From positions 1-27,664 of the forward strand of contig JBOGGN010000448.1 in the NCBI GenBank assembly GCA_050744165.1: DNA of 27,664 bases, in the 5' to 3' direction. The translations under genes and the position numbers were made by a program. The stretch comes from JBOGGN01 sp050744165 (lineage in GTDB: Bacteria > Actinomycetota > Acidimicrobiia > Acidimicrobiales > Palsa-688). Position 1 is the first letter of the stretch, and each line of letters starts with the position of its first letter. This document shows, piece by piece, positions 7,965 through 14,810 of the stretch. The notes under the pieces were generated by a model. That model was not told where the DNA came from. It searched no databases and saw nothing but the letters and a program-made list of their open reading frames with translations.

Positions 7965-9443
7965 TCACTGCGCCAACGACGCGTTGGGCGCGCCGGGCGC
8001 GCCGGGCGCCTCTCTTGTGTAGGTCCAGTCGGGTTGCTTGCGGCCTTGGCGAGGATCGAAGGTGGCAACGCCGTTGTCGATGTCGACGATCTTGGCGATT
8101 GGAAGGTCGTGGCGCCCGGCACAGCGCTGCCCTTCGAGGTGGTCGGCGAACTCCTCGGGGAAGGATCGCAGGAGGCTGGCGATGACCGCCTGCTCCTCGA
8201 CCGGAAGGGCGCAGCGATTGCCGTCGGTGACGCTGCGCAGCCGCTCCGCGATGGCGCCGATATCGCGGTCCTCGCCGCGTAGGTCCCGCAGACGCTCGAG
8301 GTAGGCGGTGATCTCGCCGGTGCCGAACTTGCAGGCCGGGCACTGCCCGCACGACTCGACGTACAAGAAGCGTGAAACGTTGTGCGCCAGGTCCACCATG
8401 CACGCCGTCTCGTCGTAGACGATCAAGCCCAGCGACCCGAGCCCCGAGCCGATGGCCGCCATCGCCTCGTACGACAGCGGTGTCCCGAGTTGGGCCGCGG
8501 TCACCACCGCGTTGGACACACCCGACAGCACCGCCTTCACGTGGCGGCCCGGGCGAGCGCCCCCGCCGATCAGGTCGATCGCCTGCGCCAGGGACATGCC
8601 GAGTTCGATCTCGGCGACGCCGGCGGTCTCGACGTCACCGACCACCGTGCAGATGGCGTGGCCGGGCGACTCCGCCGTCCCCATGCTGCGGTGCCACTCG
8701 GCGCCGCGGGTGAGGATCGGCACGATGTTGGCGTAAGTCTCGACGTTGCTGACCAGGGTCGGGTTGGCCTCGGGCTCGGCCGCAACCCCGGCCGCACCCG
8801 CGCCTGGGGCGTCCCCGCCCACCACCGCCGCTTCGGGATCCCTCGGCGTCGATTCCCACCCGAGCTCGGGCGCCACCGCGAACAAGCCCTGCTCGTAGGG
8901 CGGGAGCAGGCGGGGCAGTGGCGCCTTGCCCTCGATCACCTCGAGCATGGCCTTCTCCTCCCCATAGAGGTACTCATCGGGGCCCTGGACGATGGTGATC
9001 GTGAGGTCACCGACGAGGCCCGCGGCCTCCATCTCCGCCACCGCCCGGGTGACTCGGTCAACTTCGCGCCGGAAGCTGGCTTTCAGACAGAAAAATGCCT
9101 CGCGGGCACCGATGCTGAGCGCGGCGACGGCAATCCCCTCGATCACCTGGTACGGATTGGCCCGCATCAGGGTCCGGTCCTTGAACGTGCCCGGCTCGCC
9201 CTCGGCACCGTTGGCCACCACGTACTTGGTGGTGCCCCCGGCGTTGTACAGCCCGAACCACTTGCGGCCGGTCCGGAACCCGGCCCCCCCGCGGCCTCGC
9301 AGCCCGGAGAGGCCGATCTCCTGAATGGTCTGCTCGGCGCCCAGTTCCCGGGCCCGTCGCAGCCCCTGGCCACCGCCGAAGTCCTGGTAGTCGGCGACGG
9401 ACGTCAGATCGGTACTCGGAAGAAGAAATGGGTCAAATGGCAC
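7965..9443 (-). CDS. NuoF-like NADH dehydrogenase 51-kDa-family flavoprotein (stand-alone)
   Basis: The 492-residue protein belongs to the complex I 51-kDa/HoxF/formate-dehydrogenase-beta family, which passes electrons from NAD(P)H through FMN to a 4Fe-4S cluster. The glycine-rich FMN/NADH motif GLRGRGGAGF is at 47-56. NGAEGEPGTFKDR follows at 78-90, an SLBB-like region lies at about 262-330, and the cluster ligands are C365, C368 and C371 in ESCGQCPACK plus C411. An Ala/Gly-rich insert at about 205-227 is not seen in standard NuoF. The start is a GTG with no clear ribosome binding site. No NuoE, NuoG or other complex I gene is adjacent, so it probably serves a separate redox module, partner unknown. 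Confidence 0.88.
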   Translation of the reverse strand: MPFDPFLLPSTDLTSVADYQDFGGGQGLRRARELGAEQTIQEIGLSGLRGRGGAGFRTGRKWFGLYNAGGTTKYVVANGAEGEPGTFKDRTLMRANPYQVIEGIAVAALSIGAREAFFCLKASFRREVDRVTRAVAEMEAAGLVGDLTITIVQGPDEYLYGEEKAMLEVIEGKAPLPRLLPPYEQGLFAVAPELGWESTPRDPEAAVVGGDAPGAGAAGVAAEPEANPTLVSNVETYANIVPILTRGAEWHRSMGTAESPGHAICTVVGDVETAGVAEIELGMSLAQAIDLIGGGARPGRHVKAVLSGVSNAVVTAAQLGTPLSYEAMAAIGSGLGSLGLIVYDETACMVDLAHNVSRFLYVESCGQCPACKFGTGEITAYLERLRDLRGEDRDIGAIAERLRSVTDGNRCALPVEEQAVIASLLRSFPEEFADHLEGQRCAGRHDLPIAKIVDIDNGVATFDPRQGRKQPDWTYTREAPGAPGAPNASLAQ

Positions 9444-9520
9444 AGACCCACGGTAACCAGGCCGGTGACAAAAATGCTCAAGTCACACCCCTGGGTGCCG
9501 TTAACAGAAGGGCGAGCAGT

Positions 9521-9617
9521 GCTCTTGACAAAGGCAAACCCGTTGTGAGGCGGGGACGCAAAGCCACGGAACCATCGGTCAACGGCGACAGGTGGTCAGC
9601 CGGGCTGCCGTGAGGAC
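9521..9617 (+). ncRNA. Cyclic-di-GMP-I (GEMM-I) riboswitch upstream of pilin 1
   Basis: The core follows the GEMM-I consensus. GGCAAACC is at 9533-9540. A hairpin CCCGTT/GGCGGG at 9539-9544 and 9549-9554 is closed by the GNRA loop GTGA. GGGACGCAAAGCCACGG then runs to 9569. A variable second hairpin follows, and the 3' element AGCCGGGCTGCCG ends near 9610. P1 can form between GCTC at 9521-9524 and GAG near 9612. By alignment from memory to Vc2, the ligand-contacting G20, A47 and C92 are all kept, which points to c-di-GMP rather than the cGAMP-type A20 variants. The pilin ATG is 92 bases downstream. Confidence 0.93.
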
Positions 9618-9702
9618 TGGGTCTCCAGCGTGGGGGGCGCGGGCCAGGCAACAGAAGCGGGCTCGCACCGACCGACCAGCCACCCATCCCCAGGGAGACC
9701 CA
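9618..9702 (+). promoter_or_regulatory. Putative anti-Shine-Dalgarno expression platform of riboswitch 1
   Basis: TGGGTCTCC at 9618-9626, directly after the riboswitch, is perfectly complementary to GGAGACCCA at 9694-9702. The latter contains the pilin ribosome binding site, GGGAG at 9693-9697. Pairing would hide the site. The same anti-SD core, GGTCTCCAG, also follows riboswitch 2. Function is inferred from complementarity. Confidence 0.5.
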
Positions 9703-9708
9703 ACTCAT

Positions 9709-10299
9709 ATGCACAACGCACTGCATCACCGACACCACGACAGTGAGGAAGGCTTCACCCTCATCGAGCTCATGGTCGTCGTCCTGATCATCGGCATCCT
9801 GCTGGCCATCGCCATCCCGACCTTCCTCGGCGCTCGCGACCGGGCCAACGACCGCTCGGCCCAGTCGAACCTGCGCAACGGCCTGACGGCGGAGAAGGTG
9901 CTGTACACCGATGCCCAGCAGTACACCGCCACCGACGACGCCACAGGCAACCAGACCACCGCCGGCCCGCACACCAAGGCGCTCATCGGCGTCGAGCCAT
10001 CTCTGGATTGGGAGAAGCCGGGAGCGTTGAACGCCAACCGCCAAGTCAGCGCCACTGTCAGCATCCCGATCGGCGGCATCGTGCCCACGACCCTCGTGCT
10101 GCAGGCACAGTCGGCGACGGGGACCTGCTTCTTCATGGTCGACATCAGCGCCCCGGGCACCCCTTCGGGCACCTTCTACTCGTCGGACACGACCAACAAA
10201 TGCTCGACCTCGGTCCCAGCGCCCCCGTCGGCCATTCCGGGACCCGGCTGGCCGGCGCACGCCGACGGTACCCCCTCCGATTGGGCGACCGCCTTCTAG
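9709..10299 (+). CDS. pilA: Type IV major pilin-like protein 1
   Basis: This 196-residue prepilin has a short class III leader of 15 residues rich in His and acidic residues. It is cleaved at G15/F16 before FTLIELMVVVLIIGILLAIA. Glu20 is the conserved +5 glutamate of the mature protein. The hydrophobic helix continues into a Ser/Thr-rich globular domain with two Cys that could form a C-terminal disulfide loop. It shares almost the same first 45 mature residues with pilin 2, then diverges. The ATG at 9709 was chosen because it leaves a normal short leader; upstream in-frame starts lie inside the riboswitch. Expression is probably under riboswitch control. PilD, the matching peptidase, is the next gene. 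Confidence 0.95.
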   Translation: MHNALHHRHHDSEEGFTLIELMVVVLIIGILLAIAIPTFLGARDRANDRSAQSNLRNGLTAEKVLYTDAQQYTATDDATGNQTTAGPHTKALIGVEPSLDWEKPGALNANRQVSATVSIPIGGIVPTTLVLQAQSATGTCFFMVDISAPGTPSGTFYSSDTTNKCSTSVPAPPSAIPGPGWPAHADGTPSDWATAF

Positions 10300-10313
10300 G
10301 TCGCACCTCGCTG

Positions 10314-10330
10314 TGCGGCTGGCAGCCGCA
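10314..10330 (+). terminator. Small hairpin between pilin 1 and pilD
   Basis: A perfect 7-bp stem, TGCGGCT with AGCCGCA, closes a 3-base loop 15 bases after the pilin stop. It is weak and lacks a T run. It may attenuate or stabilise the pilin message relative to pilD. Confidence 0.35.
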
Positions 10331-10386
10331 ATGACCATCCATCCGCTTCTGGGGTCGCCGCCGCGTCCCACCCTCCTCCAGAGGCG

Positions 10387-11193
10387 ATGCCAGGTAGCCT
10401 GCTGCGCCGTGGTGACCGCTTGACTGCGTTTCTCGTCCTGACCTGCGGGCTTCTCGGCATCGCAGTTGGATCGTTCCTGAACGTCGTGATCTACCGAGTA
10501 CCCCGGAAGGAATCCATCGTCCGGCCGAGGTCCGCCTGCCCGTCGTGCGGGACCCCAATTGCCAACCGGGACAACATCCCGGTGCTGTCGTGGCTGCTCC
10601 TCCGAGGCAAGTGCCGGACCTGCGCATTGCCGATCTCGGCGCGCTACCCGCTGGTCGAGGCGGCGACGGCGGCGCTATTCGTGGGCGCCGCATACCGCTT
10701 CGGCTACGACTGGAGCCTGCCCGCGTTCCTGGTCCTCCTGGCGGGTCTGCTGGCTTTGGCGTTCACCGACCTCGAGCATTTTCTGTTACCAGTCCGGATC
10801 GTCTACCCGGTGCTGTTCATGGAGGCGGGACTCTTGATTGTGGCGACGTTGGCCACCGGCGGCTGGAGCCGCCTTGGCGTCGCTGCCGCCACCGGCTTCG
10901 TCGCCGCTGGTGCGTTCTTCCTGTTGCACGCCATCAACCCCAGCTGGATGGCGTTCGGAGACGTGCGGTTGGCGGGCGTTATAGGCGTCGGTCTGGGATG
11001 GCTCGGCGCGGCCATCGCCCTGCTTGGCATCTTCTTGGCGTTCCTCCTCGGGGCCGTCGTGGGTGTCGTGCTCATCTTGACGAAGAAGATCGGGCCCAAA
11101 GCCCGCATCCCCTTTGGTGTGTTCCTCGCCCTCGGCGCCTTCATCGCCATCTACGCCGGGCATCCGTTGGTGAACTTGTACCTGCAGCACTAG
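10387..11193 (+). CDS. pilD: Prepilin leader peptidase/N-methyltransferase PilD
   Basis: PilD is an inner-membrane aspartyl protease (A24 family) that cuts prepilin leaders and, in the bifunctional form, methylates the new N-terminal Phe. The 268 residues contain the N-terminal domain with two CxxC pairs, C51/C54 and C76/C79, which is typical of the bifunctional type. The two catalytic aspartates are D128 in FTDLEHFLLP and D192 in FGDVRLAG, the family's GxGDxKL-like motif. About seven hydrophobic segments are visible. Its substrates are presumably the flanking pilins. The ribosome binding site before the ATG is weak (AGAGG, very close), so the exact start is less certain. It is sandwiched between the two riboswitch-pilin units. 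Confidence 0.95.
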   Translation: MPGSLLRRGDRLTAFLVLTCGLLGIAVGSFLNVVIYRVPRKESIVRPRSACPSCGTPIANRDNIPVLSWLLLRGKCRTCALPISARYPLVEAATAALFVGAAYRFGYDWSLPAFLVLLAGLLALAFTDLEHFLLPVRIVYPVLFMEAGLLIVATLATGGWSRLGVAAATGFVAAGAFFLLHAINPSWMAFGDVRLAGVIGVGLGWLGAAIALLGIFLAFLLGAVVGVVLILTKKIGPKARIPFGVFLALGAFIAIYAGHPLVNLYLQH

Positions 11194-11447
11194 TCCCTCA
11201 GGCACCGGCTCAGGGGTCCGCCGACGCCGGGACTTTTCGCTCGGCTGCCCTGGCGCACGAAAATTCCCCCAAATCGCACGTCCGCTTCTGGGGGGTTCCT
11301 CGCTGTTGGTGTGTTTGTCGGCTCTGCGAACCGGCGACCCGAGGCGAATTTGTCGCATCGGCACCAAGAGTCGCCGTCCCCGACGGCAAAACGGAAACGA
11401 GCTTCACCGCGGTCCCGGAACCGTCGTTCCTTGGGCTGCGAGCAGTT
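11194..11447 (+). other. Intergenic leader before riboswitch 2, no gene seen
   Basis: The 254 bases between pilD and riboswitch 2 have no convincing start codon with a ribosome binding site. A promoter for an independent pilin 2 transcript is expected here, but no clear -10/-35 pair stood out by eye. The stretch is less GC-rich than its surroundings in places. Confidence 0.4.
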
Positions 11448-11546
11448 GCTCTTGACAACGGCAAACCCGTCGCAAGACGGGGACGCAAAGCCACGGGACC
11501 CCCGGTCAGCGTTGACCGTCCGGGTCAGCCGAGCTGCCTAGAGGAC
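11448..11546 (+). ncRNA. Cyclic-di-GMP-I (GEMM-I) riboswitch upstream of pilin 2
   Basis: The core matches GEMM-I. GGCAAACC begins at 11460, and hairpin CCCGTC/GACGGG at 11466-11471 and 11476-11481 is capped by the GNRA loop GCAA. GGGACGCAAAGCCACGGG then leads to a variable hairpin and the 3' element AGCCGAGCTGCC near 11527-11538. P1 forms from CTCT at 11449-11452 and AGAG at 11540-11543. The proposed ligand contacts (G before CAAAC, A in GCAAAGCC, first C of the final CC) are kept. The preceding segment GCGAGCAGTTGCTC is almost identical to that before riboswitch 1. The pilin 2 ATG is 91 bases downstream. Confidence 0.94.
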
Positions 11547-11627
11547 TCGGTCTCCAGGGACCTGGAGCGAGCCCCGAACGGCGAATCACGAGGGCTCGCA
11601 AACCAACCAGCAACCATTAAAAGGAGA
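11547..11627 (+). promoter_or_regulatory. Putative expression platform of riboswitch 2
   Basis: GGTCTCCAG at 11549-11557 can pair locally with CTGGAG at 11562-11567 (6-bp stem CTCCAG/CTGGAG). Alternatively its TCTCC can pair with GGAGA at 11623-11627, the strong pilin ribosome binding site. A second 8-bp stem, GCGAGCCC with GGGCTCGC, lies at 11567-11574 and 11592-11599. Two mutually exclusive pairings of the anti-SD suggest a translational switch; this is inference. Confidence 0.45.
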
Positions 11628-11637
11628 TATCCCAGCC

Positions 11638-12180
11638 ATGCTTCACACACTTCGCAATCGCGTCGCCCAGGACCGGGAAGACGGGTTCACCCTCATCGAA
11701 CTGATGGTGGTCGTTCTGATCATCGGCATCCTGCTCGCCATCGCCATCCCGACGTTCCTCGGAGCTCGGGACCGGGCCAACGACCGTTCGGCGCAGTCGA
11801 ACCTTCGCAACGCCCTGACGGCCGAGAAGACGCTCTACACCGACAGCCAGAGCTACACCGACACCTCCACGGCCGGCCCGCCCACTGGCATTTCGTTGCT
11901 GGTTGGTGTCGAGCCGTCGCTGAGCTGGGTCAATGCCACGCCCGCGAAGCCCCGTGAGGTTAGCGCCACGGTTTCCGGCACCGGCGGCAGTACCGTTGTC
12001 CTCGAGGCCCACTCCGACACCGGCACCTGCTTCTACGTGGCCGATGAGTCGTCCCCCAGTACCTTCCCTGGCACGTACTACTCCTCGGGCGCTTGCGGCG
12101 CTGCGCCTACCGCCCCAGCTGCAACGGTCACGCTTGCCCACGCCGACGGCACCGCCGCCGATTGGGCACTCGCCTACTAG
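11638..12180 (+). CDS. pilA: Type IV major pilin-like protein 2
   Basis: This 180-residue prepilin has a 16-residue leader ending G16, cleavage before F17, and Glu21 as the mature +5 residue. The mature N-terminus, FTLIELMVVVLIIGILLAIA, is identical to that of pilin 1, and the next 25 residues differ at only a few positions. The C-terminal domain differs in length and sequence but keeps two Cys and a similar ending, HADGTAADWALAY versus HADGTPSDWATAF. A strong ribosome binding site, AAAAGGAGATAT, sits before the ATG at 11638. The gene is a paralogue of pilin 1 and carries its own riboswitch. Confidence 0.95.
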   Translation: MLHTLRNRVAQDREDGFTLIELMVVVLIIGILLAIAIPTFLGARDRANDRSAQSNLRNALTAEKTLYTDSQSYTDTSTAGPPTGISLLVGVEPSLSWVNATPAKPREVSATVSGTGGSTVVLEAHSDTGTCFYVADESSPSTFPGTYYSSGACGAAPTAPAATVTLAHADGTAADWALAY

Positions 12181-12248
12181 GCCGGCTCGCCGGCTGAATC
12201 TGGCTGCGGAGCGCCTCACCCTCCGATCTCCGCAGCTCAACCACGAGT

Positions 12249-12274
12249 GGCCCGCCGGCAACAGCCGGCGGGCC
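12249..12274 (+). terminator. Strong hairpin between pilin 2 and pilM-pilN
   Basis: A perfect 11-bp stem, GGCCCGCCGGC with GCCGGCGGGCC, closes the loop AACA, 69 bases after the pilin stop. It can terminate or attenuate, which would let pilin be made in excess of the assembly proteins downstream. Confidence 0.65.
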
Positions 12275-12357
12275 GCTTCGCGTCATGGCCGCCGGGCGCG
12301 AACGTCCGGAACTTTCGCATTTAAGAAGGACGCTTCGGCTGACGATATCTGGACACG

Positions 12358-14067
12358 ATGCAAATCAACCGCTCCCACCCGAGGGGTGCTCTGATCGGCC
12401 TCGACATCGGCTCGTTCGCGGTTCGAGCGGCTGAGGTCAGCATGGCCGGTGGTCACCCCACCCTCCAACGTTTTGCCCAGGTGACCTTGCCGCCGGGCGC
12501 CGTCTCCGACGGTGAGGTGATCGACTCCCAGGTGGTCAGCGCCGCCCTCAAGCGGCTGTGGTCCGATGGCGGCTTCTCGAGCCGCAAGGTTGTCGTCGGA
12601 GTCTCCAGCCAGCGGGTCATCGTCCGCCAGGCGGAAGTCACCGCCATGAGCGAGGACGAGTTGCGCTCGGCGCTCAACTTCGAGGCGCAAGACCTGATCC
12701 CGATCCCGGTCGATCAGGCGGCGCTCGACTTTCAAGTCGTCCAGCCGACGGTCCCCGGCGGCGATCCCAACGGACCGCCGAACATGCGCATTCTGCTGGC
12801 GGCAGCGCAGCGGGACATGGTGAACCGGCACATCGCCGCCGTCCGGGCTGCCGATCTCGACGTGGCTGCGGTGGATCCGGTGGCACTCGCCCTGCTGCGG
12901 GTCGTGCCGCCCGGACCCGGTGGCGACGCAGAAGCGGTGGTGTCGATCGGGGCCGACCTCACCACCATTTCCATCCGAGACGGCCACGGGCCTCGCTTTG
13001 TTCGGGTGTTGAACATGGGTGGCTCAGACCTCACCGAAGCCCTGTCCCGCGAGCTGGCGCTGAACGCCCAGTCCGCCGAAGACATGAAGCGCCGGGCCGG
13101 CAACGGCACCACGGCGACGGTGGCGGCGCAGACCCAGTCAGCGTTGACCATCCGCATGGGCGGTCTGGTGGACGAAATCCGCGGCTCCCTGGACTACTTC
13201 CTGGCGCAGACCGACGCCGACCGGGTCGGGCACGTGGTGCTCACCGGCGGCGCCATCCAGACCGAGGGGCTGGCGGCCCGCCTGAGCCAGGCCCTGGTGT
13301 CGTCACGCACCGAGCTGGCCAACCCCTTCGCCCGCGTAGCCGTCGGCAAGACCGGCCTGAACGATGCCCAGCTGCGCCAATCGGCGCCCTACATGCTTGC
13401 GCCCATCGGGTTGGCCCTGTGGGGCACCGAAGCCCAACGGTCGATCTCGTTGATGCCGAAGGAACTGCTGGCGGCTCGGCGCCAGCGCCAGCAGGCCGGC
13501 TTGGCCGCCCTCGGTGTCGGGGCTGTCGCGGCGTTGCTGATCGTGGCCTCCGGCTTTCGCCAGGTGCAGGTCACCCAGGCGCACAGCCATCTGAGCAGCG
13601 CCAAGGCGACGGTTGCATCGCTCACCGCGCAAAAGGCGACGTTCAGCGACGTGGCCAACGTGTACGCCACCCTTTCGAGCCGCCAGACCCTCTACGTCAG
13701 CGCCGTGGGACAGGACGTTGACTGGGTCAAGCTGCTCAACCAGATCACAACGGCCATGCCCCCCGATGTCACGATCACGACGTTCAACGCCCAGCGGCCG
13801 CCCCTCGGTCCGAGCCCTGCTGCCGCCTCGGCCACCAACGCTGGTATCGGGACGATCACCATCAATGCCACCGCAAAGGGCGGTCAGGATTCGGTGGCCA
13901 ACTGGCTGCGGTCCATGGCGACCATTCCCGGCCTGCAAAACGTGTGGGTCGAAAGCTCCACTGAGGGCGGCGCCGGCGGCGCCAAGGGTGTCCAGTTCAA
14001 CTCCGATGGCCAGGTGACGTCCGCTGCGGTCTCCAGCCGGGCCAAGACGATTGGAGGATCGAAGTGA
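12358..14067 (+). CDS. pilM: PilM-PilN fusion, type IV pilus alignment subcomplex
   Basis: The 569-residue protein joins two normally separate pilus proteins. Residues 1-355 are a PilM actin-like ATPase: phosphate-1 loop GLDIGSFAVRAAEV at 14-27, phosphate-2 loop SIGADLTTISI at 196-206, adenosine motif LTGGAIQTEGL at 295-305. Residues 360-569 look like PilN. ISLMPKELLAARR at 363-375 resembles the INLLP motif by which PilN binds PilM. Then come a membrane segment at about 380-399, a coiled coil, and a ferredoxin-like periplasmic domain with WVKLLNQITTAMPPDVTITTF at about 456-476. The usual PilM is about 350 residues and PilN about 200, which sums to this length. PilO follows with an overlapping start. 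Confidence 0.9.
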   Translation: MQINRSHPRGALIGLDIGSFAVRAAEVSMAGGHPTLQRFAQVTLPPGAVSDGEVIDSQVVSAALKRLWSDGGFSSRKVVVGVSSQRVIVRQAEVTAMSEDELRSALNFEAQDLIPIPVDQAALDFQVVQPTVPGGDPNGPPNMRILLAAAQRDMVNRHIAAVRAADLDVAAVDPVALALLRVVPPGPGGDAEAVVSIGADLTTISIRDGHGPRFVRVLNMGGSDLTEALSRELALNAQSAEDMKRRAGNGTTATVAAQTQSALTIRMGGLVDEIRGSLDYFLAQTDADRVGHVVLTGGAIQTEGLAARLSQALVSSRTELANPFARVAVGKTGLNDAQLRQSAPYMLAPIGLALWGTEAQRSISLMPKELLAARRQRQQAGLAALGVGAVAALLIVASGFRQVQVTQAHSHLSSAKATVASLTAQKATFSDVANVYATLSSRQTLYVSAVGQDVDWVKLLNQITTAMPPDVTITTFNAQRPPLGPSPAAASATNAGIGTITINATAKGGQDSVANWLRSMATIPGLQNVWVESSTEGGAGGAKGVQFNSDGQVTSAAVSSRAKTIGGSK

Positions 14068-14660
14068 ATAAGAAAGTCATAACCATAAGCGCCGCCGCGG
14101 CAGCCGCCATCGTGGTCGTGTGGTATCTCTTCGTGTTCAGCGGTCAGTCGAAGACGCTGCACACGACGAACTCCCAGGTGTCGGCCACTCGCAGCCAGGC
14201 ACAGACGCTGCGCCAGCAGATCGCCGTTCTCCAGCAGGAGAAGGTCGGGCTTCCCGCGGCCCAGACGAAGCTGGCCGCGATCGAGGCGGCGCTGCCGAAC
14301 TCGGCCTCCCTGGACAAGTTGATCGACGACGTCAACGCCGCCGCCAACCAGGCCGGCGTCGATTGGAAGACGATCATCCCGACCAAGCCCGCCACCTACG
14401 TCGCCACCGGCGCCCAAGCAGCCCCGAGCGGCCTTACGGGCGGGACGCAGGCGGTCACGGTGACCATGGAGGCCACCGGCAACTACGACCAGGTCCTGGC
14501 GTTCGTCACCAACCTGAACTCGATGTCCCGCTTGCTCGACGTTGACTCGCTGAGCCTGAATGGCGTCAACACCCCAGGGCCGACGACGGCGCAGATCAGC
14601 ACCCAGATCTTCTTCGTGCCCGGCGCCGCCACGACCACCCCCGCTACCGCCACGCCGTAG
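14064..14660 (+). CDS. pilO: Type IV pilus assembly protein PilO
   Basis: PilO pairs with PilN through its periplasmic domain and links the PilM ring to the rest of the pilus machine. The 198 residues show a short cytoplasmic start, one membrane segment at about 5-25, a coiled coil rich in Gln, Ala and Leu at about 35-75, and a C-terminal ferredoxin-like domain that includes EATGNYDQVLAFVTNLNSM. The start is a GTG at 14064 that overlaps the pilM-pilN stop (GTGA), with GGAGG at 14053-14057. This implies translational coupling and matched amounts. No PilP or PilQ follows, which fits a cell envelope without an outer membrane secretin. Confidence 0.9.
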   Translation: MNKKVITISAAAAAAIVVVWYLFVFSGQSKTLHTTNSQVSATRSQAQTLRQQIAVLQQEKVGLPAAQTKLAAIEAALPNSASLDKLIDDVNAAANQAGVDWKTIIPTKPATYVATGAQAAPSGLTGGTQAVTVTMEATGNYDQVLAFVTNLNSMSRLLDVDSLSLNGVNTPGPTTAQISTQIFFVPGAATTTPATATP

Positions 14661-14687
14661 CTGGACCTTCACGGGGGGTAGCCCGGG

Positions 14688-14725
14688 CCGCCGGGTGCGA
14701 GGGATTTCCTGCTCGCACCCGGCGG
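14688..14725. terminator. Hairpin terminator ending the pilus locus, bidirectional
   Basis: A perfect 14-bp stem, CCGCCGGGTGCGAG with CTCGCACCCGGCGG, closes a 10-base loop. It lies 27 bases after pilO and 85 bases beyond the stop of the convergent minus-strand lipoprotein gene, so it can serve both. Confidence 0.8.
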
Positions 14726-14810
14726 TACCGCGTTCGGTGTCAGATCGCGGTCGGGTGACGCGGCTGGTACAAGGTGGCGTGGACGCCGGTGATCGGCACG
14801 GCCCAGAACC

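Noticed and set aside
9525..9530. Perfect TTGACA -35 box upstream of pilin 1 (also at 11452-11457)
   Set aside because: It is part of the 5' edge of the riboswitch core in both copies, and no -10 sequence follows at 16-19 bases. Conservation is better explained by RNA structure.
9521..9617. cGAMP-specific (GEMM-Ib) riboswitch
   Set aside because: The discriminating position, aligned from memory to G20 of Vc2, is G and not A in both switches. An experimental test would still be worthwhile.
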